Notes: a model not told the origin generated them from the letters alone. A stretch of 64,000 nucleotides of DNA from Parvicella sp041583015 (GCA_041583015.1 JBFHGR010000002.1:1-64000), one strand, 5' to 3'; positions 17,306 to 26,708 are shown, counted from the first letter of the stretch. Numbers and translations are program-made.

Positions 17306-17782
17306 ATGCCAAGAATCTTACTTAAAACCGAAATAAAAGCCACTATAAATATCGTGTTTGACCTTTCTCGAAGCATCGATTTACACAAAATCTCCACTAA
17401 ACATACTAATGAAGAAGCAATAGCAGGAAAAATAAGTGGATTAATTGGTATGAATGAAAGTGTTACATGGAGAGCAAGACATTTTGGTATTTATCAAAAT
17501 TTGACTTCTAAAATAACGAAATTTGACCAACCAAGATACTTTGTGGACGAAATGATAGACGGAGCGTTCAAAGAATTTAAACACGAACACCATTTTACGG
17601 AGTTAAATGGTAAAACTTTAATGACGGACGTTTTTGATTACAAATCACCATATGGAATTTTAGGTCAATTAGCTGACAAATTATTTCTCCAAAAATATAT
17701 GGTGAAATTACTAACTGAACGGAACCGCACAATAAAAGAATTTGCAGAATGTGAAAAGTGGAGAGATTTAATAAATGAATAA
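17306..17782 (+). CDS. SRPBCC-family protein
   Basis: A 158-residue protein from ATG 17306. The frame stays open back to 17255, but the family-like core starts at MPRILLKTEIKA. It looks like the START/Bet v1-type SRPBCC fold: TEIKATINIVFDLSRSIDLH at the start, WRARHFG in the middle, a strand like ITKFDQPRYFVDEMIDG, FKHEHHF, DVFDYKSPYGILGQLADKLF, and a long C-terminal helix with LTERNRTIKEFAE. These proteins form a cavity for hydrophobic ligands. The ligand is unknown and there is no operon partner. Confidence 0.75.
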   Translation: MPRILLKTEIKATINIVFDLSRSIDLHKISTKHTNEEAIAGKISGLIGMNESVTWRARHFGIYQNLTSKITKFDQPRYFVDEMIDGAFKEFKHEHHFTELNGKTLMTDVFDYKSPYGILGQLADKLFLQKYMVKLLTERNRTIKEFAECEKWRDLINE

Positions 17783-17938
17783 AATTAGAATGTTATCTAC
17801 AAACAAAACATAGTGCCATCCAAAGTTTATAAAGAATCTAATATTTCTTCTAGAAAACAATTTTTACAATTGAGCTCACAGCAAACCTAAAGCATAGTAA
17901 TTAGCAACCCCTTGCATTTCTCAAAGAAATCATCTCCC

Positions 17939-18571
17939 CTACTCCAAAGCTCCTAAAATTTCTTTAGCACTTGCTCTCACCTTGTAGTTGTAATCAAAAT
18001 GACGATATTTTATCTTTCCATCTTTCCCAATTACGTAGGTGGCTGGAACCGGTAGTTTTGCATCGTCTTGTCCATTATTCTCCTCAATAGAAGTTTTTAA
18101 AAATGTTTTAATTTTCTTTTCATACTTGTCGGTTACGGTAAAAGCCACATCAAACCCATGTAAATACAATCCTCTAGTATCCGCCACTATTGTGAATTTT
18201 TCGTCCTGTTCTTTTTCCATTTCTGAAGCATTCTCAATGGTCTCAGGTCCAATTACTATTACTTTAGCTTTTGATTCTATCATTGCTAGAGAATCAGAAA
18301 GATTACTCAAATACTTATTGCACACAGGACACCACTGCCCTCTGTAAAAAATGACAACAACTTCTTCTTTCCCTATCAATTCAGCCGTGTTTAATTTTTC
18401 TCCATTTACAGCTGTTTCGTATATAATAGGCGCTACATCTCCTACATTTAACCCCACAGGCACATACTCCAATTGATCTATCCCTAACTTTTCAAAGTCT
18501 TCTTGGGCATTAACATTCAAGATTCCAGCACTTGCTAAACCAACGATTAACATCAAAACTATTTTTTTCAT
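17939..18571 (-). CDS. Exported peroxiredoxin-like (AhpC/TSA) protein
   Basis: This 210-residue protein has a signal peptide (1-22, ending VNAQ), so it likely acts in the periplasm. The thioredoxin-fold redoxin domain has VVVIFYRGQWCPVC, with Cys81 and Cys84 forming a CPVC pair, and PATYVIGKDGKIKYRHFDYN near the C-terminus. It is expected to reduce peroxides or exchange disulfides, and the reductant is not identifiable. A TATTTTTG box sits at 18576-18583 on the minus strand, only 4 bases from the ATG. Confidence 0.85.
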   Translation of the reverse strand: MKKIVLMLIVGLASAGILNVNAQEDFEKLGIDQLEYVPVGLNVGDVAPIIYETAVNGEKLNTAELIGKEEVVVIFYRGQWCPVCNKYLSNLSDSLAMIESKAKVIVIGPETIENASEMEKEQDEKFTIVADTRGLYLHGFDVAFTVTDKYEKKIKTFLKTSIEENNGQDDAKLPVPATYVIGKDGKIKYRHFDYNYKVRASAKEILGALE

Positions 18572-18658
18572 AATTCAAAAATATACAATTAAGAAGCTAA
18601 ATACCTTATTTTACTTCAATTACTTATCCCAAGTGAGTCGGTTTCTATGAATTATCCT

Positions 18659-18666
18659 TACATTTG
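18659..18666 (+). promoter_or_regulatory. TAnnTTTG promoter of the ABC-F gene
   Basis: TACATTTG, an exact match, 28 bases before ATG 18695 and followed by CACTCCC. Confidence 0.65.
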
Positions 18667-18694
18667 CACTCCCAAAAAAATTTAAGTAAATATT

Positions 18695-20305
18695 ATGATT
18701 TCTACAACCAACCTTTCACTTCAATACGGCAAACGAGTATTATTTGATGAAGTAAACATTAAATTTAACGAAGGAAACTGCTACGGTGTAATTGGAGCAA
18801 ATGGAGCAGGAAAATCTACATTTTTAAAAATCCTTGCTGGAGATATCGACCCAACTTCTGGACACGTAAAATTAGAAGCAGGAAAAAGAATGGCGGTGCT
18901 TCGTCAAAATCACTTTGAGTTTGATGAATTCACAGTTCTTCAAACAGTGATTAAAGGACACACTAGGCTTTGGAACGTAATGCAAGAAAAAGACGCTATC
19001 TATGCTAAACCGGATTTTAGTGATGAAGATGGCATCAAAGCATCCGAATTAGAAGGTGAATTTGCAGAAATGGATGGTTGGAATGCCGAATCGGATGCTG
19101 CTACTATGTTGAGCGGACTTGGAATCGAAGAAAAAGACCACGACAAATTAATGAAAGACATCGAAGGTTCTGAAAAAGTAAGAATCTTATTAGCGCAGGC
19201 ACTTTTTGGAAATCCAGACTTATTAATCTTAGATGAGCCTACCAATGACTTGGACATTAAAACAGTAAACTGGTTGGAAGATTTCCTTTTGGATTTCAAA
19301 AACACAGTTATCGTAGTCTCTCACGACAGACACTTCTTAGATACTGTTTGTACACACATTGCTGATATTGATTTTGGTAAAATTAAATTATTCTCGGGTA
19401 ACTATACTTTTTGGTATGAGAGTAGTCAATTGGCTTTAAGACAGAGAGCTAATGCCAACAAAAAAGCAGAAGATAGAAAGAAAGAGTTACAAGATTTCGT
19501 TGCTCGATTTAGTGCCAATGCTTCTAAATCTAAGCAAGCTACCAGTAGAAAGAAAATTCTTGATAAAATCAACATTGACGACATCGAACCATCTTCTAGA
19601 AAATATCCTGCTATTATTTTCAAACAACAACGAGAAGCAGGTGACCAAATATTACACGTAAATGGATTAAGTTATACTAAAGACGGTGAAACACTATTCA
19701 AAGATTTAGATTTGAATGTAATGAGAGGTGATAAAATTGCTGTCATTTCAGACAATAGTATGGCCATCACCGCTTTCTTCGAAATTTTAAATGGAAATAT
19801 TGAACCTACCACAGGAACATTTGATTTTGGACAAACCATTACTACCGCTTATTTACCAAATGACAACTCACCATTCTTTGAAACCGACTACAACCTTATT
19901 GATTGGTTAAGACAATATTCTGAAGAAAAAGATGAAGTTTACATTAGAGGTTTCCTTGGTAAGATGTTATTCACCGGTGAAGAAACTTTGAAAAAAGCTA
20001 ATGTACTTTCAGGAGGAGAAAAAGTAAGATGTATGTTGTCTAGAATGATGTTGAGAGAAGGAAATTTCTTAATGCTAGATGAGCCTACTAACCACTTAGA
20101 TCTAGAAAGTATTACAGCATTCAATAACTCTTTAACTGATTTCCCTGGTACGTTGATGTTAACATCACACGATCATACTTTTACACAAACTGTAGCCAAC
20201 AGAGTTTTAGAATTAACTCCTAACGGATGCATTGACAGAACGTGTACTTATGATGAATATTTAGCTAGTGAAAGAGTAAGCGAAATGAAAGCTGCTTTAG
20301 CATAA
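18695..20305 (+). CDS. ABC-F family ATPase, YbiT/YkpA type
   Basis: This 536-residue soluble protein has two ABC domains and no membrane segments. Domain 1 has Walker A GANGAGKST (about residues 34-42) and Walker B LLILDEPTNDLD. The linker (about 240-310) is Lys/Arg-rich. Domain 2 keeps signature VLSGGEKVRC and Walker B FLMLDEPTNHLD, but its Walker A position reads AVISDNSMAITAFFE, without GxxGK. ABC-F proteins act on the ribosome. The degenerate second Walker A also occurs, from memory, in the B. subtilis YkpA branch, so it is probably a subfamily trait. A terminator follows. Confidence 0.9.
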   Translation: MISTTNLSLQYGKRVLFDEVNIKFNEGNCYGVIGANGAGKSTFLKILAGDIDPTSGHVKLEAGKRMAVLRQNHFEFDEFTVLQTVIKGHTRLWNVMQEKDAIYAKPDFSDEDGIKASELEGEFAEMDGWNAESDAATMLSGLGIEEKDHDKLMKDIEGSEKVRILLAQALFGNPDLLILDEPTNDLDIKTVNWLEDFLLDFKNTVIVVSHDRHFLDTVCTHIADIDFGKIKLFSGNYTFWYESSQLALRQRANANKKAEDRKKELQDFVARFSANASKSKQATSRKKILDKINIDDIEPSSRKYPAIIFKQQREAGDQILHVNGLSYTKDGETLFKDLDLNVMRGDKIAVISDNSMAITAFFEILNGNIEPTTGTFDFGQTITTAYLPNDNSPFFETDYNLIDWLRQYSEEKDEVYIRGFLGKMLFTGEETLKKANVLSGGEKVRCMLSRMMLREGNFLMLDEPTNHLDLESITAFNNSLTDFPGTLMLTSHDHTFTQTVANRVLELTPNGCIDRTCTYDEYLASERVSEMKAALA

Positions 20306-20328
20306 AATTACTTTTAAATAATAATCGA

Positions 20329-20358
20329 GCCCTTGCAACGTTTTGTAAGGGCTTTTTT
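20329..20358 (+). terminator. Terminator after the ABC-F gene
   Basis: GCCCTTGCAA pairs with TTGTAAGGGC (one G-T pair) around CGTT, followed by TTTTTT. The promoter of the next gene begins 6 bases later. Confidence 0.8.
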
Positions 20359-20363
20359 GTTGC

Positions 20364-20371
20364 TATATTTG
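20364..20371 (+). promoter_or_regulatory. TAnnTTTG promoter of the first glycosyltransferase
   Basis: TATATTTG, an exact match, 9 bases before ATG 20381. The leader is very short. Confidence 0.6.
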
Positions 20372-20380
20372 AAAAACTAA

Positions 20381-21490
20381 ATGACAAAAATCCTCCACAT
20401 AACCACATGGTATCCCAATGAACTTGATCCCCAATTAGGTATATTCATTCAGAAACATATTTGCGAAGGGCATTCCTTTGCTCAAAACGTGGTAATTGCT
20501 GTGATTGCTTCTGAAGAATTAAGAGAACCAAAGTTAAGACTCAAAGAAACCAAAGGTGTTAAAGAAATTATTGGCTATTACCCAGTAAGAAAAGGAAAAA
20601 GATGGAGCAATTTCAAAAACTATAATCACATACTAACCAAAATATTTCAACATTTTCTAACATTAGATTTCAAACCTGACTTTGTACATTGTCATGTTGC
20701 CGATAAAAGCTTGAAAATGGCCAAAAAGTTTTTTGGAAACACGCCTACTCTATTGACTGAGCATTGGTCTGGATACTTGGATGGTAGGTATGCGTCTCTT
20801 TCTAACAGGAAGAAAAAAGAAAGATTAAAACTAACTAATGGCTGCTATCAAGTAACTTGTGTGAGTGAGCACCTCAAAGATGCATTAATAACTTCAGGCA
20901 TAACTGCGCCTATTACCGTAATTCCAAATATAATTTCCAATCATAGCGTAAAGGAAGTTCAAAATGACAACCTAAAATTCATCGTTGTAGCAGATCTCGT
21001 AGATAAGGTGAAAAACATCAGTGGAATAATTGAAGCCTATATCACTTTTCAAAGAAGCAACACTGAAATTTCTCTTACTATAATTGGTGATGGCCAGGAT
21101 AGAAAAATTCTTAGAACTTTGGCAAGAAACAACCCAGACATTTCTTTTGAAGGAAGATACAACAATGAAGAAGTTTTAAAAGCATTACCTCAGTATGATT
21201 GTTTAATTGTCAACAGTCGTTTTGAGACATTCTCCATGATTACTGCAGAAGCATTGCTTTCTGGTGTTCCAGTAATAGCCACCAAATGCGGAGGTCCAGA
21301 ACAATTCATTGAACACGGTAAAAATGGATACCTTATTAACAAAGATGACAATCAAGAGCTGTTAAAACACTTAACACTCTTCAAGGAAAATAGACAATCC
21401 TTTAGACCAGAAAAAATTCACAACAAGGCTAAGAATCAATTAAGTATTGATAAAATTAAGACCTCAATTAAACAACTATATTTTGCGTAA
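20381..21490 (+). CDS. GT4-type glycosyltransferase
   Basis: This 369-residue GT-B fold enzyme has the N-terminal acceptor domain opening ILHITTWYPNELDPQLGIFI. Its C-terminal donor domain has FIVVADLVDKVKNISGIIEA, the GDGQDRKIL loop, and the EX7E-like segment FETFSMITAEALLSGVPVIA followed by KCGGPEQF. It probably transfers a sugar from a nucleotide donor during polysaccharide or glycoconjugate synthesis. The sugar is unknown. Two more glycosyltransferases lie downstream on the same strand, with bioB between. Confidence 0.88.
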   Translation: MTKILHITTWYPNELDPQLGIFIQKHICEGHSFAQNVVIAVIASEELREPKLRLKETKGVKEIIGYYPVRKGKRWSNFKNYNHILTKIFQHFLTLDFKPDFVHCHVADKSLKMAKKFFGNTPTLLTEHWSGYLDGRYASLSNRKKKERLKLTNGCYQVTCVSEHLKDALITSGITAPITVIPNIISNHSVKEVQNDNLKFIVVADLVDKVKNISGIIEAYITFQRSNTEISLTIIGDGQDRKILRTLARNNPDISFEGRYNNEEVLKALPQYDCLIVNSRFETFSMITAEALLSGVPVIATKCGGPEQFIEHGKNGYLINKDDNQELLKHLTLFKENRQSFRPEKIHNKAKNQLSIDKIKTSIKQLYFA

Positions 21491-21566
21491 AGTTCAAAAC
21501 ATCATGCAAAAATTACAACGTGAAGAACTTTCATAACCTCCTCTTCCAATTTATAAGATTTTAATA

Positions 21567-21574
21567 TACATTTG
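21567..21574 (+). promoter_or_regulatory. TAnnTTTG promoter of bioB
   Basis: TACATTTG, an exact match, 24 bases before ATG 21599. It overlaps an in-frame TTG at 21572, which therefore cannot be the normal start. Confidence 0.7.
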
Positions 21575-21598
21575 CATAAACACTATTACAAAACACGT

Positions 21599-22720
21599 AT
21601 GAAAACTTGGACTAAAGAAGAAATAACAGACCTGTACAATAAACCACTGATGGAACTAATGTTTCAAGCGGCACAAGTGCACAGAGAAAACTTTGATCCT
21701 TTGGAAGTACAAGTGAGTACATTGGTATCTATTAAAACCGGTGGCTGTAGTGAAGATTGTGGTTACTGCCCTCAAGCAGCAAGATATAACACAGGTGTCA
21801 ATGCGCACGATCTAATGTCTTTGGAAGAAGTAATCCAGAAAGGTAAAGACGCCAAAGCAGCAGGCTCTAGCAGAGTTTGTATGGGGGCTTCTTGGAGAAA
21901 CGTAAAAGAAGATGATGATTTTGATCAAGTTTTAGAAATGGTTAGTTCTTTGAACAAAATGGATCTTGAAGTTTGCTGTACATTAGGAATGCTTACAGAA
22001 AATCAAGCAAAAAGATTAGCAGATGCTGGACTTTATGCATACAACCACAACATTGATACATCAGAAGAATATTATAAAGAAGTAATCTCGACAAGAGGTT
22101 TTGGAGATAGATTAGAGACTATTGACAATGCGAGTAAAGCAGGTTTGACTGTTTGTAGTGGTGGAATTTTAGGAATGGGTGAAGCAGATGAAGATAGAAT
22201 CGGAATGTTGTACACGCTTAATTTAATGAATCCTAGACCTGCATCAGTTCCAATCAATGCGTTGGTGGCTGTAGAAGGAACTCCACTTGAAGAGCAAAAT
22301 GAAGTTTCTATATGGGAAATGGTAAGAATGATTGCTACTACAAGAATTGTGATGCCTCACTCTTATGTAAGATTATCTGCTGGTAGAACACAAATGAATG
22401 ACGAAGGTCAAGCATTATGCTTCATGTCTGGTGCTAACTCTATTTTTGCTGGAGAGAAGTTATTGACTACTCCTAATCCTGAGTTTAACAATGACATGAA
22501 ACTATTTAAAGAACTAGGAATCAAACCAATGCCTGCTTATAAAAAAGGACCAAAACCAGAAATAAAGGAATCTTACAAAGTACGTTCTGCCGATGCTGAG
22601 AAACCAAAATGGTCACGTCCGGATCACAAAATTGAAAGAAACGAAGCTGCTAAAGCCAAAGCTATGGCAGAAAGAAAAGGTTTTGAACCTAGAAAAGTCT
22701 CTTCAGTAGAAAAAATCTAA
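21599..22720 (+). CDS. bioB: Biotin synthase
   Basis: This 373-residue radical SAM enzyme inserts sulfur into dethiobiotin in the last step of biotin synthesis. The CxxxCxxC site for the 4Fe-4S cluster is Cys50, Cys54 and Cys57 in GGCSEDCGYCPQA. The 2Fe-2S site region includes SSRVCMGASW, LEVCCTLGML and PHSYVRLSAGR. The C-terminus is extended by about 30 charged residues (KPKWSRPDHKIERNEAAKAK). No other bio genes are nearby, and accA in the same window belongs to a biotin-dependent enzyme. The downstream glycosyltransferase begins 5 bases after the stop. Confidence 0.96.
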   Translation: MKTWTKEEITDLYNKPLMELMFQAAQVHRENFDPLEVQVSTLVSIKTGGCSEDCGYCPQAARYNTGVNAHDLMSLEEVIQKGKDAKAAGSSRVCMGASWRNVKEDDDFDQVLEMVSSLNKMDLEVCCTLGMLTENQAKRLADAGLYAYNHNIDTSEEYYKEVISTRGFGDRLETIDNASKAGLTVCSGGILGMGEADEDRIGMLYTLNLMNPRPASVPINALVAVEGTPLEEQNEVSIWEMVRMIATTRIVMPHSYVRLSAGRTQMNDEGQALCFMSGANSIFAGEKLLTTPNPEFNNDMKLFKELGIKPMPAYKKGPKPEIKESYKVRSADAEKPKWSRPDHKIERNEAAKAKAMAERKGFEPRKVSSVEKI

Positions 22721-22725
22721 GCATC

Positions 22726-23844
22726 TTGGCTCAGGCTAAAAGGATTTACATATCCGTAATTAATGACCTCGCTACCGATCAAAGAGTTCACAAAATGTGT
22801 TCTTCTTTGGAAGGAGAAGGTTATCAAGTTCATTTAATTGGAAGACAACTTAAAGATTCCCTTCCTTTGAATCGTACGTATGCTACACATCGTATGAAGT
22901 TGCTTTTTAATAAAGGTCCTTTCTTTTTTGCTGAATATAATTTTAGATTATTCTGGTATCTATTGTTCAAAAAGGCAGATGTTTTTCATTCCAACGATTT
23001 GGACACGCTTCTAGCCAATTATTTAGTAAGCAAACTAAAACGTAAACCTATCATTTATGACAGCCATGAGTATTTTACTGGAGTACCTGAAATCCAAAAC
23101 AAAAAATTTGTAAAAGGAGTTTGGACAATCATTGAAAAATCGATTTTCCCAAAACTTAAACACACTTTTACAGTCAACGACTCCATTGCTGACCTTTTTG
23201 AAAAAGATTATAACAATAGACCTCAAGTCATTAGAAATATTCCCAATCAAAAATCACGACTCAGTAGTGTTACAAGAAGAGACTTAGGATTGCCTGAAGA
23301 CAAAAAAATCCTTATCCTCCAAGGAGCAGGGATCAACGTGGACAGAGGAGCAGAAGAAATGTTGGAAGCAATGACGCTGCTAGATAATTACCTGCTCTTA
23401 ATCATTGGTTCTGGTGATGTGATTGAAACATTAAAGGAAAGAGCCGAAAAGGATGACCTTAAAGACAAAGTAATTTTTAAAGGTAAACTTCCATATGAAG
23501 AAATGATGCAATATACGCAAATTGCAGATGCTGGATTAACACTTGATAAGGACACAAATATCAATTACAAATTCAGTTTACCCAATAAAGTTTTTGATTA
23601 TATCAGGGCACAAATACCTGTGATTTCTTCGAAAATCATTGAAATTGAGAAGGTTATAAATAAGTACGAAGTGGGTACAATAATAAGTAGTCATGAAACG
23701 TTAAATATAGCTAAAACCATCGAGCAATTTCTAGAAACTGTTAACTACATTGACCTCGAAAAAAAACTACATTTTGCCTCTGAGCAACTTTCTTGGGAAA
23801 ATGAAGTCATTAAGATGTTAGAAACCTATAAAAGCCTTCCATAA
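22726..23844 (+). CDS. Glycosyltransferase (GT4-like), TTG start
   Basis: This 372-residue protein has a GT-B layout. The N-terminal domain opens RIYISVINDLATDQRVHKM and contains DVFHSNDLDTLL and PIIYDSHEYFTGVPE. The donor domain has ILILQGAGINVDRGAEEMLE, LLIIGSGD, VIFKGKLPYEEMMQYTQIAD and YKFSLPNKVFDYIRAQIPVI. The start is TTG 22726, since no ATG precedes the conserved N-terminal strand. It is probably cotranscribed with bioB and with the next glycosyltransferase, which begins 2 bases after its stop. The substrate is unknown. Confidence 0.85.
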   Translation: MAQAKRIYISVINDLATDQRVHKMCSSLEGEGYQVHLIGRQLKDSLPLNRTYATHRMKLLFNKGPFFFAEYNFRLFWYLLFKKADVFHSNDLDTLLANYLVSKLKRKPIIYDSHEYFTGVPEIQNKKFVKGVWTIIEKSIFPKLKHTFTVNDSIADLFEKDYNNRPQVIRNIPNQKSRLSSVTRRDLGLPEDKKILILQGAGINVDRGAEEMLEAMTLLDNYLLLIIGSGDVIETLKERAEKDDLKDKVIFKGKLPYEEMMQYTQIADAGLTLDKDTNINYKFSLPNKVFDYIRAQIPVISSKIIEIEKVINKYEVGTIISSHETLNIAKTIEQFLETVNYIDLEKKLHFASEQLSWENEVIKMLETYKSLP

Positions 23845-23846
23845 AT

Positions 23847-24977
23847 TTGAGACAAGAGTTACATTTAATATCATTTGACGTTCCTTACCCTCCCAATTAT
23901 GGAGGTGTTGTAGATGTATACTACAAAATTAAAGCACTGCATGATTTAGGAATTGGAATTCATTTACATTGTTTTGAATATGGAAGAGGAGAGCAAAAAC
24001 ACCTCAATGATTTATGTACATCCGTCAATTATTACAGACGTGATGAAAACAAATTAAACTTTCTTAAAAAGCAGCCCTACATAATCGCGTCTAGAGCAAA
24101 TCACTCTCTATTGGAAAGGCTCCAAGAAGATGAACTCCCAATCATCATAGAAGGGCTCCATAACTGCTGGTTAATTGAGGAATTAAAGCCAAGTGATAGA
24201 CAAATTTTTGTTAGAACTCACAACGTAGAACACGATTACTATACAGGTTTAGCCAAAGTAGAAAAAAATCTACCTAAGAGACAATACTTTAAGTGGGAAG
24301 CTTCAAAATTGGAAAAGTATGAAGAAATCCTTGGTAAAGCTGATGGATTATTTACTATATCTCCGAATGATCAAGAGTACTTTAACTCTAAATATGGTAA
24401 TGCCGTATTGATGCCTGCATTTCATTCTGGTACTGAAGTGACCAGTAAATTAGGAATGGGTGACTATGCACTTTACCATGGTAATATGGCTGTAGGAGAA
24501 AATATAGAAGCCGCAACTTACTTGATAGAAAATGTATTTGCTCAAACCGAATTTCAGCTAATTATCGCAGGAAGTAATCCTCCGCTAGAAATATTGAAAC
24601 TTGCTGAAAATCACAATAATATTGAAATTAGAGGAAATATTTCAGTAGAACATTTAAATCAGTTAATTGAAGATGCTCAAGTTAATGTTTTACCTACATT
24701 TCAACCTACAGGAATTAAACTAAAATTACTATCCGCATTGTACAAAGGTAGATTCTGCCTCGTAAATGATGCCATGGTAAATAATACTGGACTAGAGTCA
24801 ACTTGTTACATTGCCAACACTCCTGCTCAATGGAAAAAACAATTGAGAAAAATCTTCTCAAAAGAAATCAATATTGAAGTCCTCAAGAACAGAACCTCTG
24901 TACTTAAATCTCAATTTGATAATATTGAGAATGCTAAAGTAATTCAGCAAAGTCTACGATTATTACAATCGAGTTAA
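23847..24977 (+). CDS. Glycosyltransferase family protein, TTG start
   Basis: This 376-residue protein opens with LHLISFDVPYPPNYGGVVDV, the glycine-rich acceptor loop of GT4-like enzymes. It also has IFVRTHNVEHDYYTGL, FTISPNDQEYF, ALYHGNMAVGENIEAATYLI, IIAGSNPP, and a donor-site region VNVLPTFQPTGIKLKLLSAL. The start is TTG 23847, 2 bases after the previous stop, suggesting translational coupling. The C-terminal stop overlaps the stop of the convergent TPR lipoprotein by 4 bases. Its role in the same glycan pathway as its neighbour is likely but unproven. Confidence 0.82.
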   Translation: MRQELHLISFDVPYPPNYGGVVDVYYKIKALHDLGIGIHLHCFEYGRGEQKHLNDLCTSVNYYRRDENKLNFLKKQPYIIASRANHSLLERLQEDELPIIIEGLHNCWLIEELKPSDRQIFVRTHNVEHDYYTGLAKVEKNLPKRQYFKWEASKLEKYEEILGKADGLFTISPNDQEYFNSKYGNAVLMPAFHSGTEVTSKLGMGDYALYHGNMAVGENIEAATYLIENVFAQTEFQLIIAGSNPPLEILKLAENHNNIEIRGNISVEHLNQLIEDAQVNVLPTFQPTGIKLKLLSALYKGRFCLVNDAMVNNTGLESTCYIANTPAQWKKQLRKIFSKEINIEVLKNRTSVLKSQFDNIENAKVIQQSLRLLQSS

Positions 24978-25543
24978 TGACCTCCATTTATTGAATCTAA
25001 CATATTTCCTACTTCCCAATCTTCTTTACCTAGAAAATTATCTACGTATAATTTTGCATCTTTAGACATTTGGTTATCCGGAAATCTGTCAATTAACTCT
25101 CCATACGCCACCTTAGCCTTCTCTACATCTTTAATTCTCTCTTCAATTATTCGAGCCTTATTCATCATATAGTTTGGCGTCTCCTCTGTCTCTGGAAACT
25201 CAAAGATCAACTTATCCAATATATTCACTGCTTCCTGATATTGCTGCATTGCTTCAGCTCCTTTTGCAGCAAGTTCCAGTATTGCTGCCGTTTTCTCATG
25301 ATGAGGATGCTTAACCACAAAATCATTAGCGGCTTCATACAATTCTTTACCAGCCTTATGGACGTCCGATGGAATTGCTTCAAGTAAAGCATTATTGTAC
25401 TTTTTCAATGCTTCAATTTCCGCAGACACATCTTCCGTACTTAAAGGAGCGACCTCCTCTACACTAGTATTTTCAACTGTTGCTTCACAAGAAACAACCG
25501 CCAACGATAATAACAAACTTGAAATTACAATTTTCATATTCAT
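24974..25543 (-). CDS. TPR-type lipoprotein
   Basis: This 189-residue predicted lipoprotein has lipobox VVSC (Cys19 from the start at 25543, or Cys17 from 25537). After an acidic linker there are helical pairs resembling TPR units, such as KAGKELYEAANDFVVKHPHH, YQEAVNILDKLIFEFPETEE and AKVAYGELIDRFPDNQMSKD. The layout resembles BamD/YfiO-type lipoproteins but is shorter. It lies 1 base downstream of def and is likely cotranscribed with it. Confidence 0.8.
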   Translation of the reverse strand: MNMKIVISSLLLSLAVVSCEATVENTSVEEVAPLSTEDVSAEIEALKKYNNALLEAIPSDVHKAGKELYEAANDFVVKHPHHEKTAAILELAAKGAEAMQQYQEAVNILDKLIFEFPETEETPNYMMNKARIIEERIKDVEKAKVAYGELIDRFPDNQMSKDAKLYVDNFLGKEDWEVGNMLDSINGGH

Positions 25544-25544
25544 T

Positions 25545-26129
25545 TTATTTACTTGGAAACGACATTCTATAATTTACATCAACTTTACCTTTAGAGATAT
25601 CAGTCAACTTCTTTTTCATCAATCTTTTTTTCAATGGATTCAAATAATCTGTAAATAATATACCTTCTATGTGATCATACTCATGTTGAATAATTCTAGC
25701 TGCCACTCCAGCATATTTTTCTTCATGAAACTTCCAATTCTCATCAAAATATGAAATAGTAATAATAGACTTTCTAGAAACCTCCTCTCTAATACCTGGA
25801 ATACTCAAGCAGCCTTCCGCAAACAACCATTCTGTACCTTCTTCCTCTTCTATTATAGGATTGATAAACACCTTTTTAAAATTCTTTAAAATCTCAAAGT
25901 TTTTAGCTTCTTGTTCATTCTCAGGTTCTTCATCAGCAAAAGGAGCAGCGTCCACAATGAATAATCGAAGTGACTTTCCTATTTGAGGTGCTGCCAATCC
26001 AACTCCCTGAGACTTGTACATTGTATCAAACATATCTGATATAAGAGCCGAGACATCCTCACCCTCTTCAATTTCTTCACATTCTTTTCTCAACACTGGA
26101 GAACCATAAGCATAAACCGGTAGTACCAT
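25545..26129 (-). CDS. def: Peptide deformylase
   Basis: This 194-residue metalloenzyme removes the formyl group from the N-terminal Met of new proteins. All three family motifs are present: GVGLAAPQ (residues 42-49), EGCLS (105-109, with Cys107 a metal ligand), and HEYDH (149-153, with both His binding metal and Glu150 catalytic). An acidic insert at about 65-80 (EEPENEQEAKNFE) follows the second strand, as in other Bacteroidota enzymes. The Met-tRNA formyltransferase gene is not next to it. Confidence 0.96.
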   Translation of the reverse strand: MVLPVYAYGSPVLRKECEEIEEGEDVSALISDMFDTMYKSQGVGLAAPQIGKSLRLFIVDAAPFADEEPENEQEAKNFEILKNFKKVFINPIIEEEEGTEWLFAEGCLSIPGIREEVSRKSIITISYFDENWKFHEEKYAGVAARIIQHEYDHIEGILFTDYLNPLKKRLMKKKLTDISKGKVDVNYRMSFPSK

Positions 26130-26209
26130 TCTATTTTATCTATTTGTTAAATCTCTACAAAATTGGGTATAATTTCTTTCGGGTGCAAAATTTAAATCGC
26201 AATAATTCT

Positions 26210-26217
26210 TAATTTTG
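26210..26217 (+). promoter_or_regulatory. TAnnTTTG promoter of the lipoprotein/methyltransferase pair
   Basis: TAATTTTG, an exact match, 17 bases before ATG 26235. Confidence 0.6.
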
Positions 26218-26234
26218 ACTTCAATTCAAATTTA

Positions 26235-26708
26235 ATGAAGTTATACTTTGGAATATTAATAAGTGTTGCAACGGTACTAATCAGTTGTGAAAAGGCTCCG
26301 AAATGCTGGGGGAAAATCATTGTAAATTCAGAAGAAATAGTTAGCGACACTACATTATGTAGTAATTGTACTTTTTTAGGAAATGAGAATTCTGGCTATG
26401 TAATCAACTCTTCCAATGATTTAAATAGGTTTTATTCCTCTTATTTTAGAGCGGGAGATGGTTGCGTTTTAAATGAATTTAATTTAGCAAAATACTCACT
26501 TCTAGCATTACCAACTTACACTACGTGTAAATACAAACTTAAAAAAAGCCTAACCATTGACGATATTGACAAAACGTATAACTATACCATAGAAATTGAA
26601 GAATGTGGCACCTGTAATGAAAAAACTTATCGAGCCAACTGGATTGTTATTCCTAAGATTAAGGCAGGGTATTCCGTTTTGTTTAATACATTGAGGATAA
26701 GGAAATGA
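26235..26708 (+). CDS. Hypothetical lipoprotein, Cys-rich
   Basis: This 157-residue protein has lipobox LISC (Cys18). The mature part carries several Cys in pairs (CSNC near residue 42 and CGTC near 129), suggesting disulfides in the envelope. No family is recognised. The gene overlaps the start of the methyltransferase by 4 bases (ATGA), so the two are translationally coupled. Confidence 0.65.
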   Translation: MKLYFGILISVATVLISCEKAPKCWGKIIVNSEEIVSDTTLCSNCTFLGNENSGYVINSSNDLNRFYSSYFRAGDGCVLNEFNLAKYSLLALPTYTTCKYKLKKSLTIDDIDKTYNYTIEIEECGTCNEKTYRANWIVIPKIKAGYSVLFNTLRIRK

